A DNA stretch of 60,881 bases from Maritimibacter sp. (GCA_002695005.1 NZNT01000008.1:1-60881), one strand, 5' to 3'. Positions 34,657-44,091 are shown, numbered from the stretch's first letter. Numbers and translations: made by a program. Notes: a model not told the origin generated them from the letters alone.

Positions 34657-35880
34657 TCAGGCTCCGAAATCGTCGTAGAAGATTGAGGCGGGCTCCACGC
34701 CCAGGCGCTCCAGCGTGGCGAGCACTGCCGAGATCATCACCGGCGGGCCGCAAAGATAGTATTCGCATTCTTCGGGGGCGTCGTGCCGAGAGAGCGTCGC
34801 CTGCAGCGTCTCATGGATGAACCCGGTTGCGCCGGTCCAGCGGTCTCCCGGCGCGGGGTCCGACAACGCGGGGGTCCAGCTGAAATTCTCGTGCGCCGCG
34901 GCGAGCGCTTCGAACGCGTCGGCATAGAAGAGGTCGGCTCGGCTTCGCGACCCATAGAAATAGCGGAGTCTGCGGGTCGTGCCGCGCCCCAGTTGTTGGT
35001 GGATCATGGCCCGCAGGGGCGCCATGCCGACCCCGCCGCCCACGAACACCATCTCGCGCCCGGTATCCTGGACATGGAACTCGCCGAAGGGGCCCGACAG
35101 CGTGATCGGATCGCCCGGGGCGACGCTGAAGAGCCACGAGGAGACGACACCCGTCGGGATCGTTTCTTCCTCTCCCGCAGGCGGCACGGCCAGACGGATG
35201 TTGAAGACGGCGCGACCGGCATCCTCGGGTCGGTTGGCAAGGGAATAGGCGCGGGTGACCTCGGTGTCGGAGCGCGCGGTCAGGCCGCGCCAGCCCGAAG
35301 TCCGCCACGCCTCGGCGAAAGTCTCAGTCACGTCCACCGTGGTGAAGTCGAGGGCATAGGGCGGCGCCGTGATCTGCATGAAATCCCCCGCGCGAAACTC
35401 GGTCATCGCGCCCTCTGGAAGATCGACGACGATTTCGCGGATCAACGGAGCGAGCATACGGACCGACGCCACGGTGCAGGTGAACCCGCCCCCGGCCGTC
35501 AGAATATCGTCGGGCACGCCCACGTCGCAGTCGCCGCGCAGCCGGGTCTGGCAGGCAAGCCGCATGTGAGCGCGGCGCTCTCCCGGCGACAGGACGCCGC
35601 GTTCGGTCGCCTGCGGCTCTCCCGCGCCCTCACCGGTGACGGTCACCCGGCAGAGCCCGCAGGTGCCTGACCCGCCACAGGCTGCCGGGATCATCACGCC
35701 GCCCTTGTGCAGCACGCCCAGAAGGGCGTCGCCGCGCTGCGCCTCCAGATGCATCGAGCCGTTGACGGCCACGTCCAGGGCAACGCTCGGCACCAGCATC
35801 CGCCTGAGCGCCACCAGACCGAACGCGAGGCCCACAACGAGCACCACGATGGTCAGGCTCCCCATAAGCACCTCGGTCAT
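34657..35880 (-). CDS. nqrF: Na+-NQR-type NADH:quinone reductase subunit F
   Basis: A 407-residue subunit, full length. One N-terminal helix (about 5-25) is followed by a 2Fe-2S domain with CGGSGTCGLC (about 69-78) and a later Cys in RLACQTRL (about 110). The FAD domain has RAYSLANRP (about 210-218) and the NADH domain GGGVGMAPLRAMI and YLCGPPVMISAVL. It accepts hydride from NADH and passes electrons onward. Its start overlaps the nqrE stop (ATGA). Confidence 0.95.
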   Translation of the reverse strand: MTEVLMGSLTIVVLVVGLAFGLVALRRMLVPSVALDVAVNGSMHLEAQRGDALLGVLHKGGVMIPAACGGSGTCGLCRVTVTGEGAGEPQATERGVLSPGERRAHMRLACQTRLRGDCDVGVPDDILTAGGGFTCTVASVRMLAPLIREIVVDLPEGAMTEFRAGDFMQITAPPYALDFTTVDVTETFAEAWRTSGWRGLTARSDTEVTRAYSLANRPEDAGRAVFNIRLAVPPAGEEETIPTGVVSSWLFSVAPGDPITLSGPFGEFHVQDTGREMVFVGGGVGMAPLRAMIHQQLGRGTTRRLRYFYGSRSRADLFYADAFEALAAAHENFSWTPALSDPAPGDRWTGATGFIHETLQATLSRHDAPEECEYYLCGPPVMISAVLATLERLGVEPASIFYDDFGA

Positions 35881-36491
35881 GACGCGGCCGCCATCTGCGA
35901 AAACGCCGCGAAGCCGAGCGACATGAGACCTGCAAGGACGAAACCGATGCCGAGGCCGCGCATCCCTGAGGGCAGATTGGCGTAAGCCAGCCGCGACCGG
36001 ATCGCGCCCAGCATCACGACGGCCACGGCAAAGCCCACCCCGCTCCCAAGTCCGAAGACGGTCGATTCAACGAGCGAATAGCTGCGCTCGACCATGAACA
36101 GGCTGCCTGCGAGGATGGCGCATTGCACGGTCAGGAGGGGCAGGAACACCCCGAAGGCCGCATGGATCGCCGGGAAAAACCGGTCGAGCACCATTTCAAG
36201 CACCTGAACGGCTGCGGCGATCACGCCGATGAAGGCGATGAGGGCGAGATAGGACAGGTCGAGTTCCGGCATCCCCGCCCAGCCCCAGGCACCGGGTGCC
36301 AGGACGTGGGAGTAGATCAACTGATTGAGCGGCACCGTTACTCCCAGCACCGCCGTCATCGCCACGCCAAGGCCAAGCGCCGCGTCGGGCCGTTTGGACA
36401 GGGCGAGGAACGTGCACAGCCCAAGGAACAGGATCAGCGGCATGTTGTCGACGAAGGCCGCGGTCAGGAAAAGCGTCCAGAGCTCGGTCAT
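35877..36491 (-). CDS. nqrE: Na+-NQR-type subunit E
   Basis: A 204-residue protein with six helices. The intramembrane iron-centre cysteines are present: Cys26 in LFLGLCTFLAL and Cys123 in LLTVQCAILAG. Six-helix RnfA/NqrE pattern throughout (EMVLDRFFPAIHAAFGVFLP). It forms an inverted pair with NqrD. The start at 36491 overlaps the nqrD stop by ATGA. Confidence 0.94.
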   Translation of the reverse strand: MTELWTLFLTAAFVDNMPLILFLGLCTFLALSKRPDAALGLGVAMTAVLGVTVPLNQLIYSHVLAPGAWGWAGMPELDLSYLALIAFIGVIAAAVQVLEMVLDRFFPAIHAAFGVFLPLLTVQCAILAGSLFMVERSYSLVESTVFGLGSGVGFAVAVVMLGAIRSRLAYANLPSGMRGLGIGFVLAGLMSLGFAAFSQMAAAS

Positions 36492-37153
36492 TCCGCCGCC
36501 TCCGCCCGGCCTGGGGGCACATGTTCCGGCGCTTCCGCCTGCTCGGGCCACCAACTGCGGATCGCCCAGACGAGCAGCCCGAGAATGAAGAAGGCGGACG
36601 GTGCCAGCAGCATCAGGCTCAGCGGTGTGAACCAGCCGCCGGCATCCGCGAGCGGCAGAACAACGACCCCGAAGAGCTCTCCTTTCCCGAACAGCTCCCG
36701 CAGCCCCCCGACGATCAGGAGCACCAGCGAATAGCCAAGTCCGTTGCCGAAAGCATCGACCATCGCAGGAAGCGGCGGGTGGTGGCGCGCATAGGCTTCG
36801 GTCCGGCCAAGAACGAGGCAGTTCGTGGTGATCAGCCCGACGTAGACCGAAAGCGCCCGGCTGATCTCGGCCAAGTAGGCCTGGAGCACCTGGTCGATGA
36901 CGATTACGAGCGAGGCCACGATCACGATCTGGACGATCAGACGGATACTGTCCGGGATGTGGCGCCGGATCGAACTGATGATTCCGGCGGCAAGCGTGAG
37001 GACGACCGTGAGCGACACCGCCATGGTCAGCGCCGTCGCCATCGTCGTAGTGACGGCGAGGGCCGAGCAGATGCCGAGGATCTGAAGGGTGACCGGATTC
37101 TGCCGGATCAGCGGCTCGGTCAGCACGCGCCAGACGTCGGGTCGCCGCGCCAC
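36488..37153 (-). CDS. nqrD: Na+-NQR-type subunit D
   Basis: A 221-residue, six-helix partner of NqrE. Cysteines for the shared iron centre are Cys29 (LGICSALAV) and Cys112 (LITTNCLVLGRTEA), the same positions as in Vibrio. A hydrophilic Pro/Glu-rich tail (about 203-221) is extra. nqrC ends 2 bases before its start. Confidence 0.94.
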   Translation of the reverse strand: MARRPDVWRVLTEPLIRQNPVTLQILGICSALAVTTTMATALTMAVSLTVVLTLAAGIISSIRRHIPDSIRLIVQIVIVASLVIVIDQVLQAYLAEISRALSVYVGLITTNCLVLGRTEAYARHHPPLPAMVDAFGNGLGYSLVLLIVGGLRELFGKGELFGVVVLPLADAGGWFTPLSLMLLAPSAFFILGLLVWAIRSWWPEQAEAPEHVPPGRAEAAE

Positions 37154-37155
37154 GA

Positions 37156-37950
37156 TCAGAACCCTCCGCGCCGGATGGCGTCGAGGAACGGCCCATACCC
37201 GTCAGGCCCGAGCCAGAATCGCACCATGTTGGTGACACCGCGCCCGGTGCGCGTCGCCCCGGTGATTCCATCGACCTCGTGCACGCCCGAAGCTGGTCCG
37301 CGGGCGACGCGAAACCGCATCTCTCCGGCTTCATCGCGCAGAAGCGTGCCGGGAAAACTGGCTTGCCAGGCTCCCTCATCGATCCGGCCACCAAGGCCCG
37401 GTGTCTCGGCATGTCGGGTCACGGCAAGGCCCGCGATGGTGTTCGTATCGCCGCGCAACGCCATGATCGCGTCGATCCGTCCGCCGTAGCCCTGCCCCGA
37501 GAGCGGCAACAGGATGAGCGAGACGTCGTCCCCCTCGCGCAGCAGGAAAACCTGCGCGAAATCCGGACGTTGCCCGAGTCCTGCGAGGTCGGCGGCGGGA
37601 TCGAGGCCGGTCCAGTTGTCCGGGTCGGAAAGCGCGGTTTCCAGCGTTGCTGGGGTGACGTTCTCGGCCGCCCGGCCGGTTTCGAGGTCGATGACGACCG
37701 TCGAAAGCTGGCCGCCCGAACGTGTGAGCAGATCGGCCATGCCAGGGATGCCGCGCACCAGCGCTTCGATCCGGGCCTGTTCTTCGGCTGCACGATTTGC
37801 AGTCTGGATCGGTCGCAACACCACGGTCGCGCCGCTCACCAGAGCCGCGCAGGCGGCCGAAACGAGGAAGGCGACGAGGATCGTCTTGGCGCGGCTTTCG
37901 TTCGGCAATGCCAGAAGGCGGCGCCAGATTGTCGTATCAGGCTCGGCCAT
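37156..37950 (-). CDS. nqrC: Na+-NQR-type subunit C, FMN-carrying
   Basis: A 264-residue protein: one N-terminal membrane helix (about 20-45) and a periplasmic FMN-binding domain. The acceptor Thr lies in DGITGATRTGRGV (near residues 227-239), the S/T-G-A-T-x-T motif that ApbE modifies. Also LGGRIDEGAWQASF. The start overlaps the end of nqrB by 14 bases. Confidence 0.93.
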   Translation of the reverse strand: MAEPDTTIWRRLLALPNESRAKTILVAFLVSAACAALVSGATVVLRPIQTANRAAEEQARIEALVRGIPGMADLLTRSGGQLSTVVIDLETGRAAENVTPATLETALSDPDNWTGLDPAADLAGLGQRPDFAQVFLLREGDDVSLILLPLSGQGYGGRIDAIMALRGDTNTIAGLAVTRHAETPGLGGRIDEGAWQASFPGTLLRDEAGEMRFRVARGPASGVHEVDGITGATRTGRGVTNMVRFWLGPDGYGPFLDAIRRGGF

Positions 37951-38719
37951 GACGTCTCCTTCTGCGGGACACCCAGACTTGGATCGCGATATCGTCGAGA
38001 AGCGGGGCCGCGAGCGAGGCGAGGAGCGCGCTCGCGACTGTGATCTGGACGGGGGCCGCGCCGCTCCAGCCAGCGGCGAAGAAAACGACGAACAGCGTGT
38101 AAAGCGCGCCGTTGAGGACGCGGCCCAGGCCCGTGGCCGCGCTGGTCACCGGGTCGGCGACCAGGAGGACGAGCCCGATTCCGGCGGCAAAGAGCACCGG
38201 CTCCGTCAGAAGTCCCAGCATCAGCGCTGCCGCCGCCACCGACGCCGCAGCGACGATCAGGGCGAAGGGCATGATCCCCAGCGCCGCGCCGAGCACCGCC
38301 GCCGGGATCGCCGCCCAGGCGATGGGTGCATCAAAGGCTGGCCAGGGCGCAGACGGAAAACCGAACCCGAGGAACGCCAGAGCCACGGTCGCGGGGTTCA
38401 CCACATTCCGGCCCCAGCCGCCAAAGACCAGCTCGCCCATGACCACGCCGAAACTGACGCCAAGGGCCAGACGAAAGACACCCAGTTCTTCGGGGGCAAG
38501 CATGGCGATGGCGAGCGCGGTGATCAGGGCCGAGAGTGAGGGCGGTTGCGCCCGGACCAGCATGAACACAAGATGCCAGACGCCGATGATGACAATGGCG
38601 AAGGTCAGGCCCATCGCCCCAGCAAGCCCGCTTGTCCAGAGCCAGAAGAGCGCCAGCGGCATCAGGGCAGCCAGCATCAGGGCCGCGACCGTCTCGCGAG
38701 TCCAAAGCCCACGGGTCAC
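37937..38719 (-). CDS. nqrB: Shortened NqrB/RnfD-family subunit without the FMN loop
   Basis: A 260-residue protein against about 400-415 in Vibrio NqrB. Conserved parts are LGVSFGVVMGELVFGGWGRN with VNPA (about 83-106) and ADPVTSAATGLGRVLNGALY (about 194-213). Between them the segment that should carry DGFSGAT, the covalent FMN site, is missing; the chain goes from LGFGFPS directly to the next helix. The N-terminal extension is also short. It starts at GTG 38719, overlapping the nqrA stop as GTGA. The family assignment is firm; electron flow through this subunit must differ from the textbook scheme. Confidence 0.86.
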   Translation of the reverse strand: MTRGLWTRETVAALMLAALMPLALFWLWTSGLAGAMGLTFAIVIIGVWHLVFMLVRAQPPSLSALITALAIAMLAPEELGVFRLALGVSFGVVMGELVFGGWGRNVVNPATVALAFLGFGFPSAPWPAFDAPIAWAAIPAAVLGAALGIMPFALIVAAASVAAAALMLGLLTEPVLFAAGIGLVLLVADPVTSAATGLGRVLNGALYTLFVVFFAAGWSGAAPVQITVASALLASLAAPLLDDIAIQVWVSRRRRRHGRA

Positions 38720-39996
38720 GGGGCGTTCTCCGTCTCGATCCGGTCCAGCAGGGCGCGCAGCTGCCGTTGCAGGTCGCCGCCCGTGCCCAGCACATAGTCG
38801 GCGAGCGCGATGTCTTCTTCGAGCAGGGACAACAGGCCGAGGCGCATCGCGGCCTCTTCGTCCCCTGCCCCGAGTGCACGCAGAAACGGCACCGCCGGCA
38901 GCGCGGACGCGAACGCCTGAGTGAGGGCCGCGGTCGGGATGACGGGCCGGGGAAAGGCGCTCGAGGTGAGGGCCCTGATCAGCCAATGCGGTTCCGGGCG
39001 CGGGTCGGTGCGTGGGGTCACGGTGACTTGCCGGTCGCGTGGACCGAGCCAGCGCGCGGACCTGCCGTCGAGCGGGCCGCCGGCCATCGTCTTGTGCGGT
39101 CCCGGGGTGACGAGACCTTGTACCAGTTGGCGCAGATCGGCCCCCGTGGTCGTGCGCACCATTCGCGCTTCAGCAAGGGCGCTTCCGGCGATATGGACAT
39201 GTCGTGTCATCGAAAGCCGGCCGGTCTTCATGAAGTCCCCGATGTGGGCCACATCTTCCGCGTGCAGATCCCAGACCGGCGCGTCGAGGGCCGCTGGCGC
39301 TGCCCGGTGAAGGCAAATTCCCGGGCTGGCTTGCGGATGGCGCGGGCCGGTCAGAAGCCACGAGATTCGGTCGCCACCCCGGGCGATCCGGGGCGTGGGC
39401 AAGCCGTGGGGCCATGTTACGAAGACGGTCCCGTCGGTCAGCCGCGTCAGCGCATCGAGCCCGCGGGCAAAGGCCTCGTGCCGCCCTTCGAGCACCAGCT
39501 GCGGGTCAGGCGCGAAAGGGCGCGTGTCGCTACCCATGACAAGGATTGAGGCCGGCACCTCGTCCACGCCGGGCATACCGCCGAAGGGACGACGCCCGAT
39601 CCACGGCCAGACCCCCGCACCCTGAAGGAGTCGGCGCAACGCGGGCAGAGACCCGGCAGCAGACACGTCATGCTGCTCGACCTCCGTTCCACCCTCTGTC
39701 TCACTGTCGCGAAAGAGGACGATTTCGTTCAGGATTCGACCGGGCATCAGGTCGATCCGCGCAACCTGCCCCTGCATGGGTGCGACGAGGCAAACAGCGG
39801 GGGCATGACGAAGGCAGGCGACCGGTGCGCCCGCGCGAACGCGTTCGCCCTCCTGAACCAGTGGCGTGATGTGAAGCTTCGCTCCGGGCGGCGGCAGGAC
39901 CACCGCCTCCTCGGTCACGACCTCGCCCAGGCCCGGCGCCAGTGGCGGCGAGGCGAACCCCGGGTTCAGACCCGCGCGCAGTCGCAAAGTGTTCAT
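38716..39996 (-). CDS. nqrA: Na+-NQR-type subunit A
   Basis: A 426-residue cytoplasmic subunit with an NqrA-like start (barrel-sandwich motif KLHITPLVQEGERVRAGAPV, about 39-58) and SLLEEDIALADYVLGTGGDL near the C-terminus. The usual CTFVCPGK-type Cys motif at that place is absent. No Fe-S motif is present, so it is NqrA rather than RnfC. It is the first gene of the nine-gene operon nqrABCDEF-apbE-nqrM-CBS. The divergent gene is a pentaheme cytochrome. Confidence 0.88.
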   Translation of the reverse strand: MNTLRLRAGLNPGFASPPLAPGLGEVVTEEAVVLPPPGAKLHITPLVQEGERVRAGAPVACLRHAPAVCLVAPMQGQVARIDLMPGRILNEIVLFRDSETEGGTEVEQHDVSAAGSLPALRRLLQGAGVWPWIGRRPFGGMPGVDEVPASILVMGSDTRPFAPDPQLVLEGRHEAFARGLDALTRLTDGTVFVTWPHGLPTPRIARGGDRISWLLTGPRHPQASPGICLHRAAPAALDAPVWDLHAEDVAHIGDFMKTGRLSMTRHVHIAGSALAEARMVRTTTGADLRQLVQGLVTPGPHKTMAGGPLDGRSARWLGPRDRQVTVTPRTDPRPEPHWLIRALTSSAFPRPVIPTAALTQAFASALPAVPFLRALGAGDEEAAMRLGLLSLLEEDIALADYVLGTGGDLQRQLRALLDRIETENAP

Positions 39997-40176
39997 GCCG
40001 TTATCGACCCTCTTGGCCAGCTGAATGCGCTTTCACGCGACGAGGCCTCGAGGCTGAAGCGTAGCAAGGGGATCCAATGCCTAATATGAGCCAGATCAAA
40101 GTATGGCAGCCGTAGCGCCGTCATACTCGGCGCATTGACCTTGCTTCATCGACCCGTTCTCGAGAGGAGACCGATC

Positions 40177-41349
40177 GTGCCAATTCTTCTTCGTCCTGTT
40201 GCCCGCCCCCTGTTTGCCGGAGTGTTCCTCGCCCTGATGACCGTTGGTCTCGCGGCCTTCGCCCAGAACGCCGAGTCCGATACCGAGGAGGTGGTGCCCT
40301 TCGCCCTGCCCCAGGCCGGACCGTTCAAGCCCGCGGACATCGACATCGAGAACAATGAGGCGATCACGAACTGGTTCCGCTCGGCCCATGCCAATGCCGC
40401 GGCAGAGGCGTTCCGCCATTGGGACGACGAAGGCGAAGTCCAGCCCGCCTGCGCAACCTGCCACTCCGGCGAGGGATTCCGGGATTTCCACGGGCTCGAC
40501 GGCACCCCGGCGGGCGTGGTGGATGGCCCGATTAACACCGGTGGCGTGGTCGATTGCGGCACCTGTCACAATGCCGGCCTTGCCCAGATCGAGGACGTTA
40601 CGCTCCCGAGCGGTGTTGTGCATCCGGTCACAGGGGTCGAGGCTTCGTGCCTGACCTGTCACCAGGGCCGCGCCGCGGGCGCCACGGTCGCGGGCGCAAC
40701 CACCGGGATGGCCGACGACGAGCCGAATGGCGAGCTCAAGTTCATCAACCCGCATTACGCCACCGCGGCCGCGACTTGGCTCGGAGGCTATGGCGCCGCG
40801 GGCTACCACTACGACGGCAAGGAGTACTCGGGGCGTTTCTTCCACGCGCGCCCGGTCGCCAGCTGTAATTCCTGCCATGAACCGCACACGCTCGAGGTCG
40901 AGTTCGAACCCTGCCTGACCTGCCACGAGGCCAACGCGCCAGAGGACATCCGGATCGCGCGCCAAAGCTATGATGGCAGCGGAAATACCGGCGTGGGGAT
41001 CGTCTCGGACATCACCGCCAACGCCCAGTTGCTGTTGGAGTTGCTGCGGGACTACACCGACGAGGTTGTCGGAGCGCCGGTGATCTACGATGGCAACCGG
41101 TATCCGTATTTCTTCGCCGATGCCAACGGTGACGGCGAGATCGATATGAACGCCGAAGGCCGGCCGATACCCTACGATTCCTGGACCCCGCGCAGCCTGC
41201 GCACGGCGTTCAACTGGAAATTGGTGACAGCCGATCCGGGCAACTTCGCCCACAACCCGGCCTACTCGCTCGAACTGCTCTACGATTCCATCGAGGACCT
41301 GGGAGAGCCTCTTGGCATCGACATGGATGAGCTGAACCTGTTGCGCTAG
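40177..41349 (+). CDS. Secreted pentaheme cytochrome c
   Basis: A 390-residue periplasmic protein. A signal peptide (about 1-29, LAAFAQ) is followed by five CXXCH heme sites at Cys92, 127, 158, 230 and 246 (CATCH, CGTCH, CLTCH, CNSCH, CLTCH). Distal-His candidates include INPHYATAA and FFHARPV, as in multiheme cytochromes. Near the C-terminus DANGDGEIDMN resembles a calcium-binding EF-hand loop. The GTG at 40177 has GAGAGGAGA just upstream and is preferred to the TTG at 40135. It is divergent from nqrA and 10 bases before an antiporter gene. Confidence 0.88.
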   Translation: MPILLRPVARPLFAGVFLALMTVGLAAFAQNAESDTEEVVPFALPQAGPFKPADIDIENNEAITNWFRSAHANAAAEAFRHWDDEGEVQPACATCHSGEGFRDFHGLDGTPAGVVDGPINTGGVVDCGTCHNAGLAQIEDVTLPSGVVHPVTGVEASCLTCHQGRAAGATVAGATTGMADDEPNGELKFINPHYATAAATWLGGYGAAGYHYDGKEYSGRFFHARPVASCNSCHEPHTLEVEFEPCLTCHEANAPEDIRIARQSYDGSGNTGVGIVSDITANAQLLLELLRDYTDEVVGAPVIYDGNRYPYFFADANGDGEIDMNAEGRPIPYDSWTPRSLRTAFNWKLVTADPGNFAHNPAYSLELLYDSIEDLGEPLGIDMDELNLLR

Positions 41350-41359
41350 GGACAGGGCA

Positions 41360-42538
41360 TTGGATCAGGCGATCCTCTTCATCACGTTCGGTGCATTGTT
41401 CATGGGCGGGCTGGCGGCCGAACACATCGGTCGCCTGACCCGTTTGCCGCGTGTCACCATTCTGCTCCTGTTCGGGATTCTGGTGGGCCGGTCCGGCCTC
41501 GACCTCGTGCCGCCCGAAGCCCGCGCTTGGTTCGAGCCGATGACCGTCGTGTCACTGTCCATGGTGGCGTTCCTTCTCGGCGCCGACCTCACGCGGAAGA
41601 AACTCGCGCAGCATGGGCGTGCGATCCTCGCCATCTCACTCGCGATCGTCCTCGGCACCACGCTGATCGTCTGGGGTGGGCTTCTCGCGTTGGGACTGGA
41701 CCCCGGCGCGGCGCTGCTGCTCGGCGCCATCGCGACCGCGACCGCCCCGCCGGCCGTCGCGGACGTGATCCGTCAGTTAAAGATCCAGAACGGCTTCACC
41801 GAGACCCTCACCGGTATCGTTGCGATCGACGATGTCTGGGGGGTGATGGTCTTCAGCCTCTGTCTTGCGCTCGTCGCGCCATCAGGGGATTGGGCGGGCC
41901 CGGCGACGACCGTCTTCCATGATATTGGTGGTGCGGTTCTCCTGGGGCTCCTCATCGGGGCGCCATCCGCCTATCTCACCGGGCGGCTGAAGCCCGGAGA
42001 GCCGCAGATGATCGAAGCCCTTGGCGTCGTCTTTCTGACGGCTGGCCTCGCCCTTTGGCTTGAAGTCTCGTTCCTGATCGCCGGCATGACGGCGGGCGCG
42101 GTGATCGCAAACTTCGCGCGTCACCATGACTATGCCTTCAATGAGACGGAGCGGGTCGAATTGCCGTTCCTTCTCCTGTTCTTCCTGCTCGCGGGCGCCA
42201 CCCTCGACCTGCGCGAACTCGTTTCGGTCGCCGGATGGGCAGCGGCATATGTCACCCTGAGAATCCTCGCTCGTATCGTCAGCGGTTGGCTTGGTGCGTA
42301 TTTCGGCGGCGTGCCGGCAAAGGAACGCCCGCTCTACGGGCCCGCACTCCTGCCCCAGGCCGGGGTGGCGGTCGGAATGGCGCTCGTCGCGGCCGAAGTC
42401 ATGCCCGAGAGCGAGGCTCTGATCGTCCCCATCATCATCGCCTCCAGCGTCATTTTCGACGTCTTCGGGCCAGCGGTTACCGCCTTTGCAGTCCGGCGAA
42501 CCGAACGGAGCGCGCAGCAAATCCGGCCCCCCGATTGA
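41360..42538 (+). CDS. Cation:proton antiporter (CPA family)
   Basis: A 392-residue membrane protein with about 12 helices. Typical features: LLLFGILVGRSGLDLVP (about 35-51), GAIATATAPPAVADVIRQLK (about 122-141) with GIVAIDDVWGVMVFSL, which holds the paired acidic residues of ion exchange, and ALLPQAGVAVGMALVAAE (about 330-347). The start is TTG at 41360, preceded by AGGGACAGGG; no upstream ATG exists. It is 10 bases after the cytochrome gene and so probably co-transcribed. Na+/H+ or K+/H+ specificity cannot be told. Confidence 0.88.
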   Translation: MDQAILFITFGALFMGGLAAEHIGRLTRLPRVTILLLFGILVGRSGLDLVPPEARAWFEPMTVVSLSMVAFLLGADLTRKKLAQHGRAILAISLAIVLGTTLIVWGGLLALGLDPGAALLLGAIATATAPPAVADVIRQLKIQNGFTETLTGIVAIDDVWGVMVFSLCLALVAPSGDWAGPATTVFHDIGGAVLLGLLIGAPSAYLTGRLKPGEPQMIEALGVVFLTAGLALWLEVSFLIAGMTAGAVIANFARHHDYAFNETERVELPFLLLFFLLAGATLDLRELVSVAGWAAAYVTLRILARIVSGWLGAYFGGVPAKERPLYGPALLPQAGVAVGMALVAAEVMPESEALIVPIIIASSVIFDVFGPAVTAFAVRRTERSAQQIRPPD

Positions 42539-42895
42539 ACTGTTGGACCAGCCGCAGACTACGGCTCCGCCACCCGCGGTGGGCACAAGCCCCAAATACA
42601 TTGGGGTCTTGAATGATTGGAACATGATCCACCAAGACCGCGGCGAGCGATACGATGGGTGACTTGGGATATTCAGTCGCAATTCCTGTGAGACGGCTGG
42701 CCCTCTAAACATCTGACCCACCAAGAGAAAATGGCGCGACTGACCCTGACCAACTGGCTCCGGGGTTCAAATCTGAACCTGAACCTGGAGCTTCGCTCCG
42801 CGGTGTGAAGGCTGCCGATTTGGCCCCGGCATGGTCTAAGCCTCCTGCGCTCCAGTGTTGAAACTGAAGGATAACAGTGGCTTACCTGTGGAAGC
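42539..42895. other. Gene-free stretch downstream of the antiporter
   Basis: 357 bases up to the tRNA gene. No convincing open reading frame, repeat or T-run terminator was seen. A small hairpin (GGAGC TTC GCTCC) lies near 42790. Base composition is lower in GC than the flanks, as often seen beside tRNA genes. Confidence 0.5.
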
Positions 42896-42972
<77 letters not shown>

Positions 42973-43029
42973 GTTGCCCGCGCGGTATAGGGCAAGGTGG
43001 CGGGCCTCGCAACAAGGATTTGCGGGATG

Positions 43030-43701
43030 TCAGACAGGTTGGCGGTAGCCGAAATGTGCGATCTCGGTCGCGCAGGTCTCGGAGATAATGGCGGCGGCAT
43101 GTGGGTGGCGGGAATAGAGCGCCGCGGCGGTCGCTTCGGGCGGGCGCACTCCTGCTTTGGCCGCAATAGATTGCATCGCGTCGTATACATCTGAAAGGCC
43201 GACGGCGGCCGCGTCAAAGGCAAGGCGGTCATAGCGCAGAAAGTGATCGACGCTGTCGGGTCCCTCAAAGGGCGCGATGCGGGCATTTGCGGCAAGGCGG
43301 TTTCGGTGACTGTCGACGAATTCGCCGAAATCCTCGGTCTCTGCGCCCCGGGCGCGGCGCCAGAAGTAGCGCGAAACCGCGACCTCGAACGGGTCGCGCG
43401 AGATCGCGATCTTGCGGTAACGCGACCAGAGCCAGTCCGGCACCTGGGCACGAACCCGGGCGGCCGGGCTGTGGTTGCGGAACGCCACCGATCGGGCGCG
43501 CCACTGCCCCGGCCATCGCACCCGAGCGTAGTTCTGGGCCCCTCGCCCGCCGAGACGCACCCGCAGAGCTTCATCTGCCTCCGTCAGGGGCGTGATGACG
43601 TCCCCCGGCCCGCATGACAGCGACAGGGCAATCTCGAAAGACGTGCCCCCGACCTTGCGCCCCTTCAGAAAGATCAGTTCGCGTGCATGGCAGATTATCA
43701 T
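43030..43701 (-). CDS. Sulfotransferase family 2-like protein
   Basis: A 223-residue protein. A PAPS 5'-phosphosulfate loop is visible near the N-terminus (FLKGRKVGGTSFEIALS, about 11-27), and a 3'-phosphate motif ISRDPFEVAVSRYFW (about 98-112). Both match sulfotransferase family 2 / HNK-1-like enzymes, which sulfate carbohydrates. The ATG at 43701 places the loop correctly; the longer frame to 43758 is not needed. No glycan genes lie next to it, so the acceptor is unknown. Confidence 0.8.
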   Translation of the reverse strand: MIICHARELIFLKGRKVGGTSFEIALSLSCGPGDVITPLTEADEALRVRLGGRGAQNYARVRWPGQWRARSVAFRNHSPAARVRAQVPDWLWSRYRKIAISRDPFEVAVSRYFWRRARGAETEDFGEFVDSHRNRLAANARIAPFEGPDSVDHFLRYDRLAFDAAAVGLSDVYDAMQSIAAKAGVRPPEATAAALYSRHPHAAAIISETCATEIAHFGYRQPV

Positions 43702-44091
43702 GTGCGCACCCCGCCTGTGACCGCGGTTCGCGGGCCCAGCACGCTGATTGTTGAGCATTCTGGCGTCACTGGCAGGTGAAATGGCAATGCCACGCGTTTT
43801 CCCGTGCGCAGACCGCGCCGCGCTATCACAACGGCGGCACCGCTGGCACTCATGATAGCTCTGCGAATTGGATTGGCTCCGGGGACCTCATCACCTCACG
43901 GTATGGTTTTGGGCTTGCGCATTTCCGAACGCTAATCGCCACTCTGCGGAGGCTCAAGTCGCATCATGGTGTCTCATTGGGACCGGGCCCAGGAACGGTA
44001 GATTCGCTGTCCTTTTCTCTGCGCAGAGACTGCGTCATTCGCTCGGATCGTGGGTTTGTAAAATCTACAATCGCCATTTGAAAAACCTCTA
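43702..44091. other. Gene-free stretch
   Basis: 390 bases between the sulfotransferase start and the end of the 642-residue hydrolase gene. No coding frame, tRNA or strong hairpin was recognised; it should contain the sulfotransferase promoter. Confidence 0.45.

Noticed and set aside
38716-39996. RnfC instead of NqrA
   Set aside because: The protein has no Fe-S ferredoxin motifs, which RnfC carries; and NqrF with its 2Fe-2S and FAD/NADH domains is present.
40086-40099. FNR-like half-conserved box (ATGAG-CCAG-ATCAA) upstream of the cytochrome gene
   Set aside because: Only one half matches TTGAT-N4-ATCAA well, so it is not enough to claim FnrL control, although oxygen control would make sense.
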